Source of the DNA: Bacteriovoracaceae bacterium UBA7317
GTDB taxonomy: Bacteria; Bdellovibrionota; Bacteriovoracia; Bacteriovoracales; Bacteriovoracaceae
Assembly (NCBI GenBank): GCA_002474345.1
Contig: DKQD01000012.1
Location: 1-22,587, forward strand
DNA: 22,587 nt
Reading direction: 5' to 3'
The notes beneath the pieces were generated by a model. It searched no databases and had not been told where the DNA came from. It saw only the letters and a program-made list of their open reading frames with translations. The number at the start of each line of letters is the position of its first letter. The stretch's first letter is position 1. This document shows positions 6,663-13,573 of this stretch, in pieces. Both the position numbers and the translations under genes were made by a program.

Positions 6663-7652
6663 TTGGAAAATGCGATTGAAGTCAATAATTTGACTAAAGA
6701 ATTTGCTCAAATAAAAGCTGTTTCTAATATGACTTTTTCTGTAAAGAAGGGTTCCATTCATGGTTTCCTTGGCCCAAATGGGTCGGGAAAGTCAACAACG
6801 ATGAATTTGATTTGTGGCCTTTTAGTTCCCAATTCTGGAGAAATCTTGATTGGAGGAAAGAAAATAGAAACAGATTTTGATCAATTGAAAAGAAGTATTG
6901 GCTTTTTGCCAGAAGATCCACCTCTTTATAAGAATATGTTGGTAGAGGAATACATTAAATTTGTAGCTGGAATTAGAGGTGTTCCTAATTCTAAAGTTAA
7001 AAAGAGGGTTGAGACAATTCTAGCACAATGTGGCCTTGAAAAAGTTAAGAGGAGGCGGATTGGTAACCTATCTCTGGGCTATACGCAAAAAGTCGGAGTT
7101 GCCCAAGCTTTAGTTCATGATCCCGATGTTGTTCTTTTAGATGAGCCTACAAGGGGTTTAGACCCTGAAGCTGTAGATGAAATGAGGAAGCTCATAAAAG
7201 AACTTAAGGGTGAGAGGACACTCCTTCTATCAAGTCACCTCTTAAATGAAGTACAAAACCTTTGTTCAGAAATAACTATTATCAAAGAAGGACAGGTCAT
7301 TCAAAATGGTTCACTTTCAGAAATAAGAAGCCTTTTTCAACAGCAAAGAATGTTTAAAGCTGAGGTTCGCAAATTTAATGAAGAAATTTATCAAGCTTTT
7401 AGACTTAGGTTTGGGAAAGTTGTCAATTTGAATTTTGAGAAAAAAAAGGAAGAAAAAAGTGAAGAATATTCTCTTAATTTAAAAATGCCTAAGACTGATG
7501 ATTTGAGATCAGAAGTTTGTAATTTTCTTGTTGATAAAAAATGTGGGCTCCTCTCTTTTTCAGAAGAAAGTATCGGTGTTGAAGAAATTTTTAGACTGGC
7601 AACTGCTGAAGTTAATGTAAAAGAAAATTCTTTAAAGGAGAGTCTATTGTGA
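6663..7652 (+). CDS. ABC transporter ATP-binding protein, GldA-like
   Basis: A 329-residue ABC ATPase and the first gene of the operon. Walker A is GPNGSGKST (37-45), the signature is LSLGYTQKV (136-144, the 'LS.GY.Q' variant common in ABC-2 exporter and GldA-like ATPases), Walker B is VVLLDEP (156-162), and the switch histidine is H192 in 'SSHLL'. The C-terminal ~100 residues form an extra charged domain, as in GldA and CcmA-type ATPases. The TTG at 6663 is chosen because AGGGG lies at proper distance, the first beta strand (AIEVNNLTKEF) must be included, and the next ATG (residue 23) would delete it. Its stop overlaps the next start (GTGA). The order ATPase, permease, GldG-like, DUF4340-like is the usual arrangement of this transporter type. 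Confidence 0.9.
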   Translation: MENAIEVNNLTKEFAQIKAVSNMTFSVKKGSIHGFLGPNGSGKSTTMNLICGLLVPNSGEILIGGKKIETDFDQLKRSIGFLPEDPPLYKNMLVEEYIKFVAGIRGVPNSKVKKRVETILAQCGLEKVKRRRIGNLSLGYTQKVGVAQALVHDPDVVLLDEPTRGLDPEAVDEMRKLIKELKGERTLLLSSHLLNEVQNLCSEITIIKEGQVIQNGSLSEIRSLFQQQRMFKAEVRKFNEEIYQAFRLRFGKVVNLNFEKKKEEKSEEYSLNLKMPKTDDLRSEVCNFLVDKKCGLLSFSEESIGVEEIFRLATAEVNVKENSLKESLL

Positions 7653-8392
7653 ATCTTTTAAGAGGGATAATTTTAACCACAAAAAAAGAATTAAATGATT
7701 ATTTTGGCTCTCCTCTTGTATATATTTTAACAGGTTTATTTAATGCTATTATTGGGTGGCTTTTTTTTAATTATCTTGTTGGTGCAAAAAACCTAACACT
7801 TTTGAATCTATCTCATTCAGTCCTTATACCTCTTTTTGGAAATATAAATTTTCTTTTTTTATTTTTAGTACCGTTACTTAGCATGAAATTATTTTCTGAA
7901 GAAAAGAAATTTAAAACGCTGGATTTACTTTTCTTGTCTCATTTAAGTCAGACACAAATCATTTTTTCAAAATTTTTAGCAGGGCTCCTCATATCTCTCT
8001 TTATTTTATCATGGACAATAGTATTTCCCATTATTTTAGGTTTTAGCGGATATAATGACTGGGGATTGGTTTTCTCGTCTTATTTAGGGTTGGTTTTTTC
8101 AATTATTACTTATCTTTGGGTAGGTCTATTTTGTTCAAGTTTGACTGAAAACCCTATAATCTCTGCCCTAACGACTTTCTGCTTCCTTTTGGGAATGATG
8201 TTAATGGTCTTAACTGTGAACGCAACACATATAGAAATTTTAAACACATTTTTTCAGTATTTGAGTTCTCCTTTTCATTATGAAAGTTTTTCTCGCGGAT
8301 CTATAAAAAGTTATAACCTTGTTTACATTTGTTCTTTTTCTCTCTTTTTTTACTTTCTTACATCCAAGTCTTTAGAAAGCAGGAGGTGGTAA
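7649..8392 (+). CDS. ABC-2 type permease, GldF-like
   Basis: A 247-residue inner-membrane protein with about six hydrophobic helices. The first is near 20-45 ('YILTGLFNAIIGWLFFNYLV'), others lie at ~60-82, ~107-130, ~143-165 and ~173-193, and the last is near the C-terminus. The N-terminal 'TTKKELNDYFGSPLVYI' and the 'FLVPLLSMKLFSEEKKFKTLDLLF' segment after the second helix are typical of ABC-2 permeases, where 'R.F.EE...GT.ELL' is conserved. GTG 7649 overlaps the TGA of the ATPase gene, with AAAGGAG 8 bases upstream, so translation is coupled. The next gene starts 1 base after the stop. It should form the membrane channel of the complex driven by the upstream ATPase; the cargo is unknown. 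Confidence 0.88.
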   Translation: MNLLRGIILTTKKELNDYFGSPLVYILTGLFNAIIGWLFFNYLVGAKNLTLLNLSHSVLIPLFGNINFLFLFLVPLLSMKLFSEEKKFKTLDLLFLSHLSQTQIIFSKFLAGLLISLFILSWTIVFPIILGFSGYNDWGLVFSSYLGLVFSIITYLWVGLFCSSLTENPIISALTTFCFLLGMMLMVLTVNATHIEILNTFFQYLSSPFHYESFSRGSIKSYNLVYICSFSLFFYFLTSKSLESRRW

Positions 8393-8393
8393 G

Positions 8394-9941
8394 ATGAAAG
8401 AATCAAAAAAAAATATGATTTTTTATACTCTTATATTTTCAAATCTTGTCACTTATCTTGTTATTCTTGCTTTGTGGATTTCCATTCCAAGCGAGTTGAC
8501 ACTTAACCTCTCGATAACTTTTTTTAACTTATGCTTTTCTCTTCTCTTAATCATTAAAGAGAGGGATCGTTTTGAGAAAATATACACATCTAAAAAGTTT
8601 AAGAAAATTTCTGAGGTTTTAGGAAGTTCTTTTTTAATTTTTTGTATTCTTTGTGTCATTAACCATCTTTTTTATAAAAATCCTAAAGGGTGGGATTTAA
8701 CTAAACACAAGCAAAATTCGCTCTCTCCTGAGACTGTGAATATGCTAAAGAACCTTGAGGCATTACCGGAGATATTTGTTTTTAGCCGGAAACAAAATAA
8801 GGGTGCGATAGAAGCTCTTTTTAATCTCTACAAATTAGAAAAATCAGGGTTTAAAATTTCTCATATTGATGCTGAGTTGAGACCAGATCTTTTAAAAAAG
8901 TTTCATGTTAAGAAAGTTCCTATGATTTTATTTAAAAATGGTTTTAGAGAGAAAAGAATTTTTTCTTCAAGTGAAGCATCCGTCACTAACGCTCTTGTTA
9001 CTGTGATGAGAAAAAAAGACCCTCTTATTTATTATAGTATGGGACATCAAGAAGCAGATCCATTTGAAAGAGGAAAAGATGGAGTTAGTCATTTAATAAA
9101 GCTTTTAGAGAAGTCTCTTTTCCAGGTGAGACCTATTCATTTAGCGAGCTTGGAAGAAATACCTGAAAAAGTAGACTCCCTCATTATCTGGGGACCACGT
9201 GAAGGATTCCATGAAAATGAGCTTAAGACGATAGACTTATTTTTGAAAAGAGGGGGTAAGCTTCTTATTGGAATGGACCCTGATTTTGGAAAGGTCGATA
9301 AATTGCAAAGTCTGAGGAACCTCATTAATGAGTGGGGATTAAAGGTAAATAATGACCTAGTTGTGGATAGTTTAAACAATTATGCTGGGTCAAAGGGTTC
9401 TATTCCTTTGATTAAGAATTTCCCTAAAAATGATCCACTCACAAAAAATTTTAAAGGACCTCTTTTTTTCCCTCTTGTTTCCTCAGTCGAGAAGGGGAAA
9501 GACAATGGTGGGAAGTATCTATTCCCTGTTAAAACTACAAATATTCCCGCGAGCTGGGCTGAAAAAACAAAACAAGAGGTCAACTCTGGTCGAGTTACTT
9601 TTAACTCAGGGGTCGACAAGCCAGGTCCTATTAGTGTTGTAGGTGCATGGGAAAGTGAGGAATTAAAAAAGAAAACAAAAATATATGCGTTTGGAAACAC
9701 ATCATTTGTTGTTAATGGGTACGCAAACTTTGGTCAAAACTTTGCTTTTTTCTTAAGAGGAGTTTCGTGGCTTCATCAAGGAGAAAAAATTCTTAGTTTT
9801 ACAGTCCCTAAAATTAAAGATGCGCCTGTTTTTATAAGTTCTCCTCAATTAGGAGTTATTTTTTATTTTTCAGTCCTTTTTGTTCCTCTTATGATGTTTT
9901 CTATAGCATTATTTATTTACAGGAGAAGTGTTAGATCGTGA
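8394..9941 (+). CDS. GldG-family ABC-associated membrane protein
   Basis: A 515-residue protein with two N-terminal membrane helices (~10-32 and ~36-52), a third near 75-91, a large extracytoplasmic domain and a C-terminal helix (~487-509), followed by a short basic tail. 'GWDLTKHKQNSLSPETVNML' after the third helix is the family hallmark (W-D-L-T-x-x-K-x-x-S-L-S). The domain of ABC-type uncharacterised transport (GldG) follows, with 'IYYSMGHQEADPF' and 'LLIGMDPD' (compare 'GG.LL...DP'). AGGAGGT immediately before the ATG spans the end of the permease gene. In Flavobacterium, GldG works with GldA and GldF; outside that phylum the role of these complexes is not settled, and no gliding role can be claimed from sequence. 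Confidence 0.88.
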   Translation: MKESKKNMIFYTLIFSNLVTYLVILALWISIPSELTLNLSITFFNLCFSLLLIIKERDRFEKIYTSKKFKKISEVLGSSFLIFCILCVINHLFYKNPKGWDLTKHKQNSLSPETVNMLKNLEALPEIFVFSRKQNKGAIEALFNLYKLEKSGFKISHIDAELRPDLLKKFHVKKVPMILFKNGFREKRIFSSSEASVTNALVTVMRKKDPLIYYSMGHQEADPFERGKDGVSHLIKLLEKSLFQVRPIHLASLEEIPEKVDSLIIWGPREGFHENELKTIDLFLKRGGKLLIGMDPDFGKVDKLQSLRNLINEWGLKVNNDLVVDSLNNYAGSKGSIPLIKNFPKNDPLTKNFKGPLFFPLVSSVEKGKDNGGKYLFPVKTTNIPASWAEKTKQEVNSGRVTFNSGVDKPGPISVVGAWESEELKKKTKIYAFGNTSFVVNGYANFGQNFAFFLRGVSWLHQGEKILSFTVPKIKDAPVFISSPQLGVIFYFSVLFVPLMMFSIALFIYRRSVRS

Positions 9942-11251
9942 AAACGAATGCAATTTACTTTTTGATTCTAACTTGTCTTTTGACATTCACATATTTTTTT
10001 CAGGAGCTGAAAGAAAGGGAAAGGTTTGCGGAAAAAGACCGCCGCGAAATTCTATTTAATGAGAAAGTTTATGGGCCTTTCTTAGGCTTTAATTTGAATG
10101 GCACTAACTTTTTTAAGGATGCTGATGGAAAATTTAAAACAAAAAAAAATATCCCTATTTCTCAGGAAAAAGTCTTAAAAGTCTTAAATATCCTTTCGGG
10201 TTTAAGGGTTGAAAAGATACTCCCAATGGAAGAAAAAAGCTTTAATAAAAGTAAGAAGCTTTTTTTTTCAACTCAAGAGCAACAAATTACTTTTAAATTT
10301 AAAAATAGTGAAATGATTTTTACTTTGGGAGAAAAATTAACTTACTCTCAATCTTTTTACTTTAAGGTTAAATCTGGGAAGAAGACCGTTTTTGGAATTG
10401 CTAAAGACGTTTCAGATTTTAAAGCGTTGTATCAAAAGGAAAATTACGAGAATTCTTCCAAACGTTATGACCGCCTCTCAAATATTTTGAAACTTAATAG
10501 AGGATATTTTATTGATAAAAAAATAATGGGACCTTTTTCAAAAGTTCATTCGATAAAATTTGAAGGCATTGGAGGAGAAAAGTTTTCTCTAGATTTTAGC
10601 AAGCATACCACCTTCCCTGCTCATTATGAAGGATTGTCTTATTCAAAAGCTAAATTCAATATTTTTAAAAAAGACTTAATGGAGTTAAAGGGCACATCTA
10701 TTGTTGAAAACTGGGAACGGAAAAAGCTTTCAAAAAAACTAGTGACAATGATTTTTTCCTCGATGGGTAAGGAAGATTTTAAGTTAGAACTTTTTGGTAA
10801 GTATGGAAAAGAGAAAAGTTTTTTTATTTTAAAACCAGAGGACTCTTTATTATACAAAGTTAATCAAAAGAGTTTATTGCCTTTTGTTGTTTCTGTTCAA
10901 GATTTTTGGTCTCTTTACCCTCTAAGAAAAACCGATTTGAAAAAGAGTAATAGTGCTTTGAACAAAGGAATGTCTAGAGAAAGCCTGGCCAAGCAAAATC
11001 CAGAAAAAAAATCTGAAAAGGCAATCATCTCACTTTTAAAAAGAAGACCTTATAAGGTTTCTAAAAAAAAGCCTATAAAGGTTGGAGCATCATTTGAGTT
11101 CAAGAGGGATCAATTCTCTTTTAAGGTTTTTAAAACTAAAGAAGAATTAGTTTTTTTTAATGATAAAACGGGTGTCTCTTATCATTATTGGATTAATGGA
11201 AAGAGCCTTCCTCAAAGTAAGATGGAAAGGCTTATTTTAAGTCAAAGGTAG
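9938..11251 (+). CDS. DUF4340-like membrane-anchored protein
   Basis: A 437-residue protein with one N-terminal membrane anchor (residues ~5-21) and a large extracytoplasmic part rich in K and F. Position directly after a GldG gene, an anchor followed by an R/E-rich stretch, and repeated beta-rich modules ('LKVLNILSGLRVEKILP', later 'KLVTMIFSSMGKEDFKL') fit the DUF4340 family, whose genes usually sit beside GldF/GldG-type transporters. The GTG start overlaps the previous stop (GTGA). A disordered, lysine-rich segment near residues 330-360 separates the main domain from a short C-terminal beta module ('GASFEFKRDQFSFKVF'). It probably forms part of the same membrane complex. The family call rests on context and weak similarity. 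Confidence 0.75.
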   Translation: MKTNAIYFLILTCLLTFTYFFQELKERERFAEKDRREILFNEKVYGPFLGFNLNGTNFFKDADGKFKTKKNIPISQEKVLKVLNILSGLRVEKILPMEEKSFNKSKKLFFSTQEQQITFKFKNSEMIFTLGEKLTYSQSFYFKVKSGKKTVFGIAKDVSDFKALYQKENYENSSKRYDRLSNILKLNRGYFIDKKIMGPFSKVHSIKFEGIGGEKFSLDFSKHTTFPAHYEGLSYSKAKFNIFKKDLMELKGTSIVENWERKKLSKKLVTMIFSSMGKEDFKLELFGKYGKEKSFFILKPEDSLLYKVNQKSLLPFVVSVQDFWSLYPLRKTDLKKSNSALNKGMSRESLAKQNPEKKSEKAIISLLKRRPYKVSKKKPIKVGASFEFKRDQFSFKVFKTKEELVFFNDKTGVSYHYWINGKSLPQSKMERLILSQR

Positions 11252-11261
11252 TTGTTTAATC

Positions 11262-11939
11262 ATGAGAGTTATATTTTATAACTATTTTCAGGCCCTGCTT
11301 CACCCCATTAAATTTCATAAGTATTTGAGGGAAGTTAGAAATAAAGTTAAAAATCAACCAAGCTATGGCCAAAAGCTCAGGATAGCAAATGATGGAGAGA
11401 CCGATCCTAAAGCTTTAGGCGAAATGTTTCGTCTAAGCTTTTTTGAATCTTTGAGCATCTCCTGGGGGTTTGTTATTCTTCAGGCCCTATATTCATATCT
11501 AGGATTGTGGCTTGGAAAAAATTTAATGGAGCACCTTGGCTGGGGGTCAGGTGTAGGCTTTTCAGGCAAAAAGTACATTCTCATTTATGAAATTGGGATT
11601 GTCGTAATTTTCCCTCTTCTTACCTTAGTTTATGTGAAGGTTTGGAGCTATTTGATAATATTTTTTGGAATTCTTTACGATAAAGAAGAAGAATCTTCTG
11701 AAGTTGCCAATGATATAATGACGACTTCTTTAAGTACCTATGCTTTTTTGGCCATACCCATAATGGGTGAATTTATTCAAAAACTAACCTTTATTTTTTA
11801 TATTTTTGTTGGGCTTAAAGAAAATATGAAGCTTGGAAATCTTCAAAGTTTCCTCGTCATATTATCTCCCTTGATTTTATTCTTCGCCTCCATCATTTTT
11901 TTTACTTCCCTTTTTGTGGCCTTTATCCAATCTTTTTAA
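11262..11939 (+). CDS. Polytopic membrane protein, possibly Yip1-like
   Basis: A 225-residue membrane protein. A cytoplasmic N-terminal segment of ~60 residues ('FQALLHPIKFHKYLREV' onward) is followed by four or five hydrophobic helices at roughly 66-90, 107-130, 133-146, 155-175 and 199-222. The 'HP..F...LR' start and an alternating helix pattern with a long amphipathic N-terminus recall Yip1-domain proteins, but there is no diagnostic motif. It begins 10 bases after the DUF4340-like gene and probably closes the ABC operon. AAAGG lies about 13 bases before the ATG. The function is unknown; a role in assembling the transporter complex is a guess from position. Confidence 0.7.
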   Translation: MRVIFYNYFQALLHPIKFHKYLREVRNKVKNQPSYGQKLRIANDGETDPKALGEMFRLSFFESLSISWGFVILQALYSYLGLWLGKNLMEHLGWGSGVGFSGKKYILIYEIGIVVIFPLLTLVYVKVWSYLIIFFGILYDKEEESSEVANDIMTTSLSTYAFLAIPIMGEFIQKLTFIFYIFVGLKENMKLGNLQSFLVILSPLILFFASIIFFTSLFVAFIQSF

Positions 11940-11961
11940 CATAACGGATATGAAGTTATGT
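11939..11961. repeat. 7-bp inverted repeat after the ABC operon
   Basis: ACATAAC (11939-11945) and GTTATGT (11955-11961) are a perfect inverted repeat with a 9-base centre, beginning on the last base of the operon's stop codon. No T-run follows, so it is not a standard terminator. It could be an operator for the thymidine kinase gene or an RNA hairpin protecting the operon's 3' end. Confidence 0.4.
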
Positions 11962-11980
11962 AAGTTATTGAAAATAATAG

Positions 11981-12007
11981 AAAAATAAAAAAGCTCTCTG
12001 CAGCTTT
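11981..12007 (-). terminator. Terminator-shaped hairpin read on the minus strand
   Basis: On the minus strand AAAGCT, a 6-base loop and AGCTTT are followed by TTTTATTTTT, the form of an intrinsic terminator. No minus-strand gene lies upstream of it here, as thymidine kinase runs the other way. It could limit antisense transcription. Read on the plus strand the stem is the same but the following T-tract is short, so it would end the ABC operon only weakly. Confidence 0.35.
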
Positions 12008-12041
12008 GATGGACAAACTCCACAAGGATTGGAATAATTCA

Positions 12042-12079
12042 CATTAATTTTTTAATGGTTTTGGAGGTGATGAAAAGTG
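12042..12079 (+). promoter_or_regulatory. tdk translation start region: hairpin and near-perfect Shine-Dalgarno sequence
   Basis: GGAGGTGAT (12063-12071) matches the 16S rRNA anti-Shine-Dalgarno sequence over nine bases and lies just before the GTG at 12077, fixing the start of thymidine kinase. A small AT hairpin, CATTAA-TTTT-TTAATG (12042-12057), stands 5 bases upstream of it. Confidence 0.6.
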
Positions 12080-12724
12080 TCTGGAATCTCTTTTGGAAAT
12101 CCGTTTTTTGCGGGAAGCATCGAAGTCGTTTGTGGTCCAATGTTTTCTGGTAAAACAGAGGAACTGATTCGTAGGGTCAGGCGTGCTCAGATTGCCAGAC
12201 AGAAAGTGCAAATTTTCAAACCTTCAATTGATGATAGGTTTCATGAATCAGATGTTGTAAGCCACTCTTCACAATCTGTTGAAGCCGTTCCTGTAAGAAG
12301 TTCTCTGGAAATTCTTAACAAGGTTTATGACTCGACTAGAGTTGTTGCTATTGATGAGATCCAGTTCTTTGATGAGATGATTATAAAGGTCGTATCTAAG
12401 TTGGCCCGAAGAGGATGCCGGGTTATCTGTGCTGGCTTAGACCAGGACTCTAATGGTAGACCTTTTGGTTCAATACCAGATCTTTTGGCCATTTCTGATT
12501 CTGTGGATAAGGTTCAGGCAGTTTGTACAGTTTGTGGAGCCCCTGCGACCAAGAGCGTTAGAATAGACTCTTCGAAGAAGGGGCAGGTTGTTGTAGGTCA
12601 TGCAGATATTTATGAAGCTCGGTGCAGAACTCACTTTGACTATTGTGATGAAGAAGAGATGCTTCTAGAGTCTAATGTATATGGGCAGCAGGCTGAAAAA
12701 ATTCCCCAAATTAGCTCATCTTAG
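12077..12724 (+). CDS. tdk: Thymidine kinase
   Basis: A 215-residue type II (TK1-like) thymidine kinase, which phosphorylates thymidine (and deoxyuridine) with ATP for dTTP salvage in the cytoplasm. The P-loop is GPMFSGKT (20-27), 'VVAIDEIQFFDE' carries the Walker B aspartate D93 and the probable catalytic base E94, and 'CAGLDQDSNGRPFG' (118-131) follows. The structural zinc site is C150, C153, C183 and H186 ('CTVC' and 'CRTH'). The length is typical for the family. GTG 12077 is set by the strong Shine-Dalgarno sequence. The next gene, another salvage enzyme, lies 120 bases downstream. A T-run just after the stop lacks a stem, so read-through into hpt is possible. Confidence 0.96.
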   Translation: MSGISFGNPFFAGSIEVVCGPMFSGKTEELIRRVRRAQIARQKVQIFKPSIDDRFHESDVVSHSSQSVEAVPVRSSLEILNKVYDSTRVVAIDEIQFFDEMIIKVVSKLARRGCRVICAGLDQDSNGRPFGSIPDLLAISDSVDKVQAVCTVCGAPATKSVRIDSSKKGQVVVGHADIYEARCRTHFDYCDEEEMLLESNVYGQQAEKIPQISSS

Positions 12725-12844
12725 GTCTTTTTTTTACTTTTCTCGTGCCAAACTTTTCGAAAATAGTTATATACCAGTCTTCGTTACTGTAATGGGTGTT
12801 TCTGGGTTCAAATTTTAGCTTCGTAATCTTAGGGGAGTCTGCGT

Positions 12845-13369
12845 ATGTCAATCGATGTTTTTATTTCTGAGGATCAAATTCAAAAGAGAATTAAAGAGCT
12901 TGGAGAGGAGATTTCAAGGGATTATAAGGGTGAAGAAGTTATTGTTGTTGGCGTTCTTAATGGATCCTTTATGTTCTGCGCTGACCTAGTGAGGGTTCTC
13001 AAATTCCCAGTTATTACCGAGTTTATGGCGGCGGCTTCTTATGGCGAGGGAACGACAACTTCTGGAGACGTTAAAATCCTTCTCGATATAAAAACTGATA
13101 TTGAAGGAAAGCATGTTCTGTTTATTGAGGATATTGTTGATACAGGGCATACCTTTAAGAAAATTCTTGCAATGATAGAAAAAAGAAACCCGAAATCTGT
13201 AAGGATTGCTAGTCTTCTTAGTAAACCGGCCAGGAGAGAGCACCATATCGACATTGATTACTTAGCTTTTGAAATTGAAGATAAATTTGTTATTGGCTAT
13301 GGTTTAGATCTTGGTGGAAAATATAGGGAGCTTCCTTATATTGGGGTTTATAATCCTGAAGCAAATTAA
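12845..13369 (+). CDS. hpt: Hypoxanthine phosphoribosyltransferase
   Basis: A 174-residue type I phosphoribosyltransferase that joins hypoxanthine (and often guanine) to PRPP to give IMP or GMP. The PRPP loop is 'VLFIEDIVDTGHT' (91-103, with E95-D96 and D99), the pyrophosphate loop is 'GVLNGSF' (36-42), the flexible catalytic loop holds S65-Y66 in 'AASYGEGT', and the purine-specificity region reads 'FVIGYGLDL' (148-156). Length and order fit bacterial Hpt closely. AGGGGAG stands 7 bases before the ATG. It follows the thymidine kinase gene and may share its transcript or use a promoter in the 120-base gap, where I see no convincing -35/-10 pair. An AT-rich terminator follows directly. Confidence 0.96.
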   Translation: MSIDVFISEDQIQKRIKELGEEISRDYKGEEVIVVGVLNGSFMFCADLVRVLKFPVITEFMAAASYGEGTTTSGDVKILLDIKTDIEGKHVLFIEDIVDTGHTFKKILAMIEKRNPKSVRIASLLSKPARREHHIDIDYLAFEIEDKFVIGYGLDLGGKYRELPYIGVYNPEAN

Positions 13370-13391
13370 AAAAAAGATCCTTCTTTTTTTT
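13370..13391 (+). terminator. AT-rich intrinsic terminator after hpt
   Basis: AAAAAAGA (13370-13377), loop TCCT and TCTTTTTT (13382-13389) form an 8-bp stem whose 3' arm is continuous with the T-run. It begins at the hpt stop codon. The stem is A-T rich, so it is moderate in strength, but the symmetry could serve both directions. Confidence 0.5.
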
Positions 13392-13432
13392 CATTAAATA
13401 GGTCAAGTTAAAAAATAATTCGATAGATAGAT

Positions 13433-13573
13433 CGTCTATGCAGGGGGCTGGATTTGCCTTGATTGAATGACTTTCTCCATTCAATGTGCAGGCCCTAGAC
13501 GTAGTCTTGCTTAGGCATGACAATAGCTTTTGAAATCAAATATGCGGTTTAGAACCTAAATAAGGAGAAAGCT
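13433..13573 (+). promoter_or_regulatory. Candidate structured translational-control leader of the GHMP kinase gene
   Basis: The 204 bases between hpt and the GHMP kinase gene contain no good ORF but a clear fold. CGTCTA (13433-13438) pairs with TAGACG (13496-13501), extended by GGG/CCC (13443-13445 with 13493-13495) past a 4-base bulge. Inside are GGC/GCC (13446-13448, 13456-13458) and an 8-bp hairpin ATTGAATG/CATTCAAT (13462-13469, 13478-13485). The loop of that hairpin plus its closing C (CTTTCTCC, 13471-13478) is the exact complement of GGAGAAAG (13564-13571), the gene's Shine-Dalgarno sequence. AGCTTT (13525-13530) can instead pair with AAAGCT (13568-13573), just before the TTG start, and TTTAG/CTAAA (13548-13560) forms a small stem in front. 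These are visible pairings; switching and any ligand are inference. I do not recognise a known riboswitch class. Confidence 0.5.

Noticed and set aside
9380..9700. 106-residue minus-strand ORF inside the GldG-like gene
   Set aside because: It lies fully antisense to a well-supported gene, and there is no start signal or family resemblance.
12725..12740. Terminator between tdk and hpt from the run of eight T
   Set aside because: No stable stem precedes the T-run.
13290..13523. 77-residue minus-strand ORF across the hpt end and the GHMP kinase leader
   Set aside because: It runs antisense through hpt and the terminator, has no ribosome binding site, and its sequence is low-complexity translation of the A/T runs.
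13433..13573. Purine, TPP, SAM, preQ1, cyclic-di-GMP or hammerhead-type motif in the kinase leader
   Set aside because: The invariant core bases of these classes are missing, although the overall three-way-junction outline is similar to some of them.
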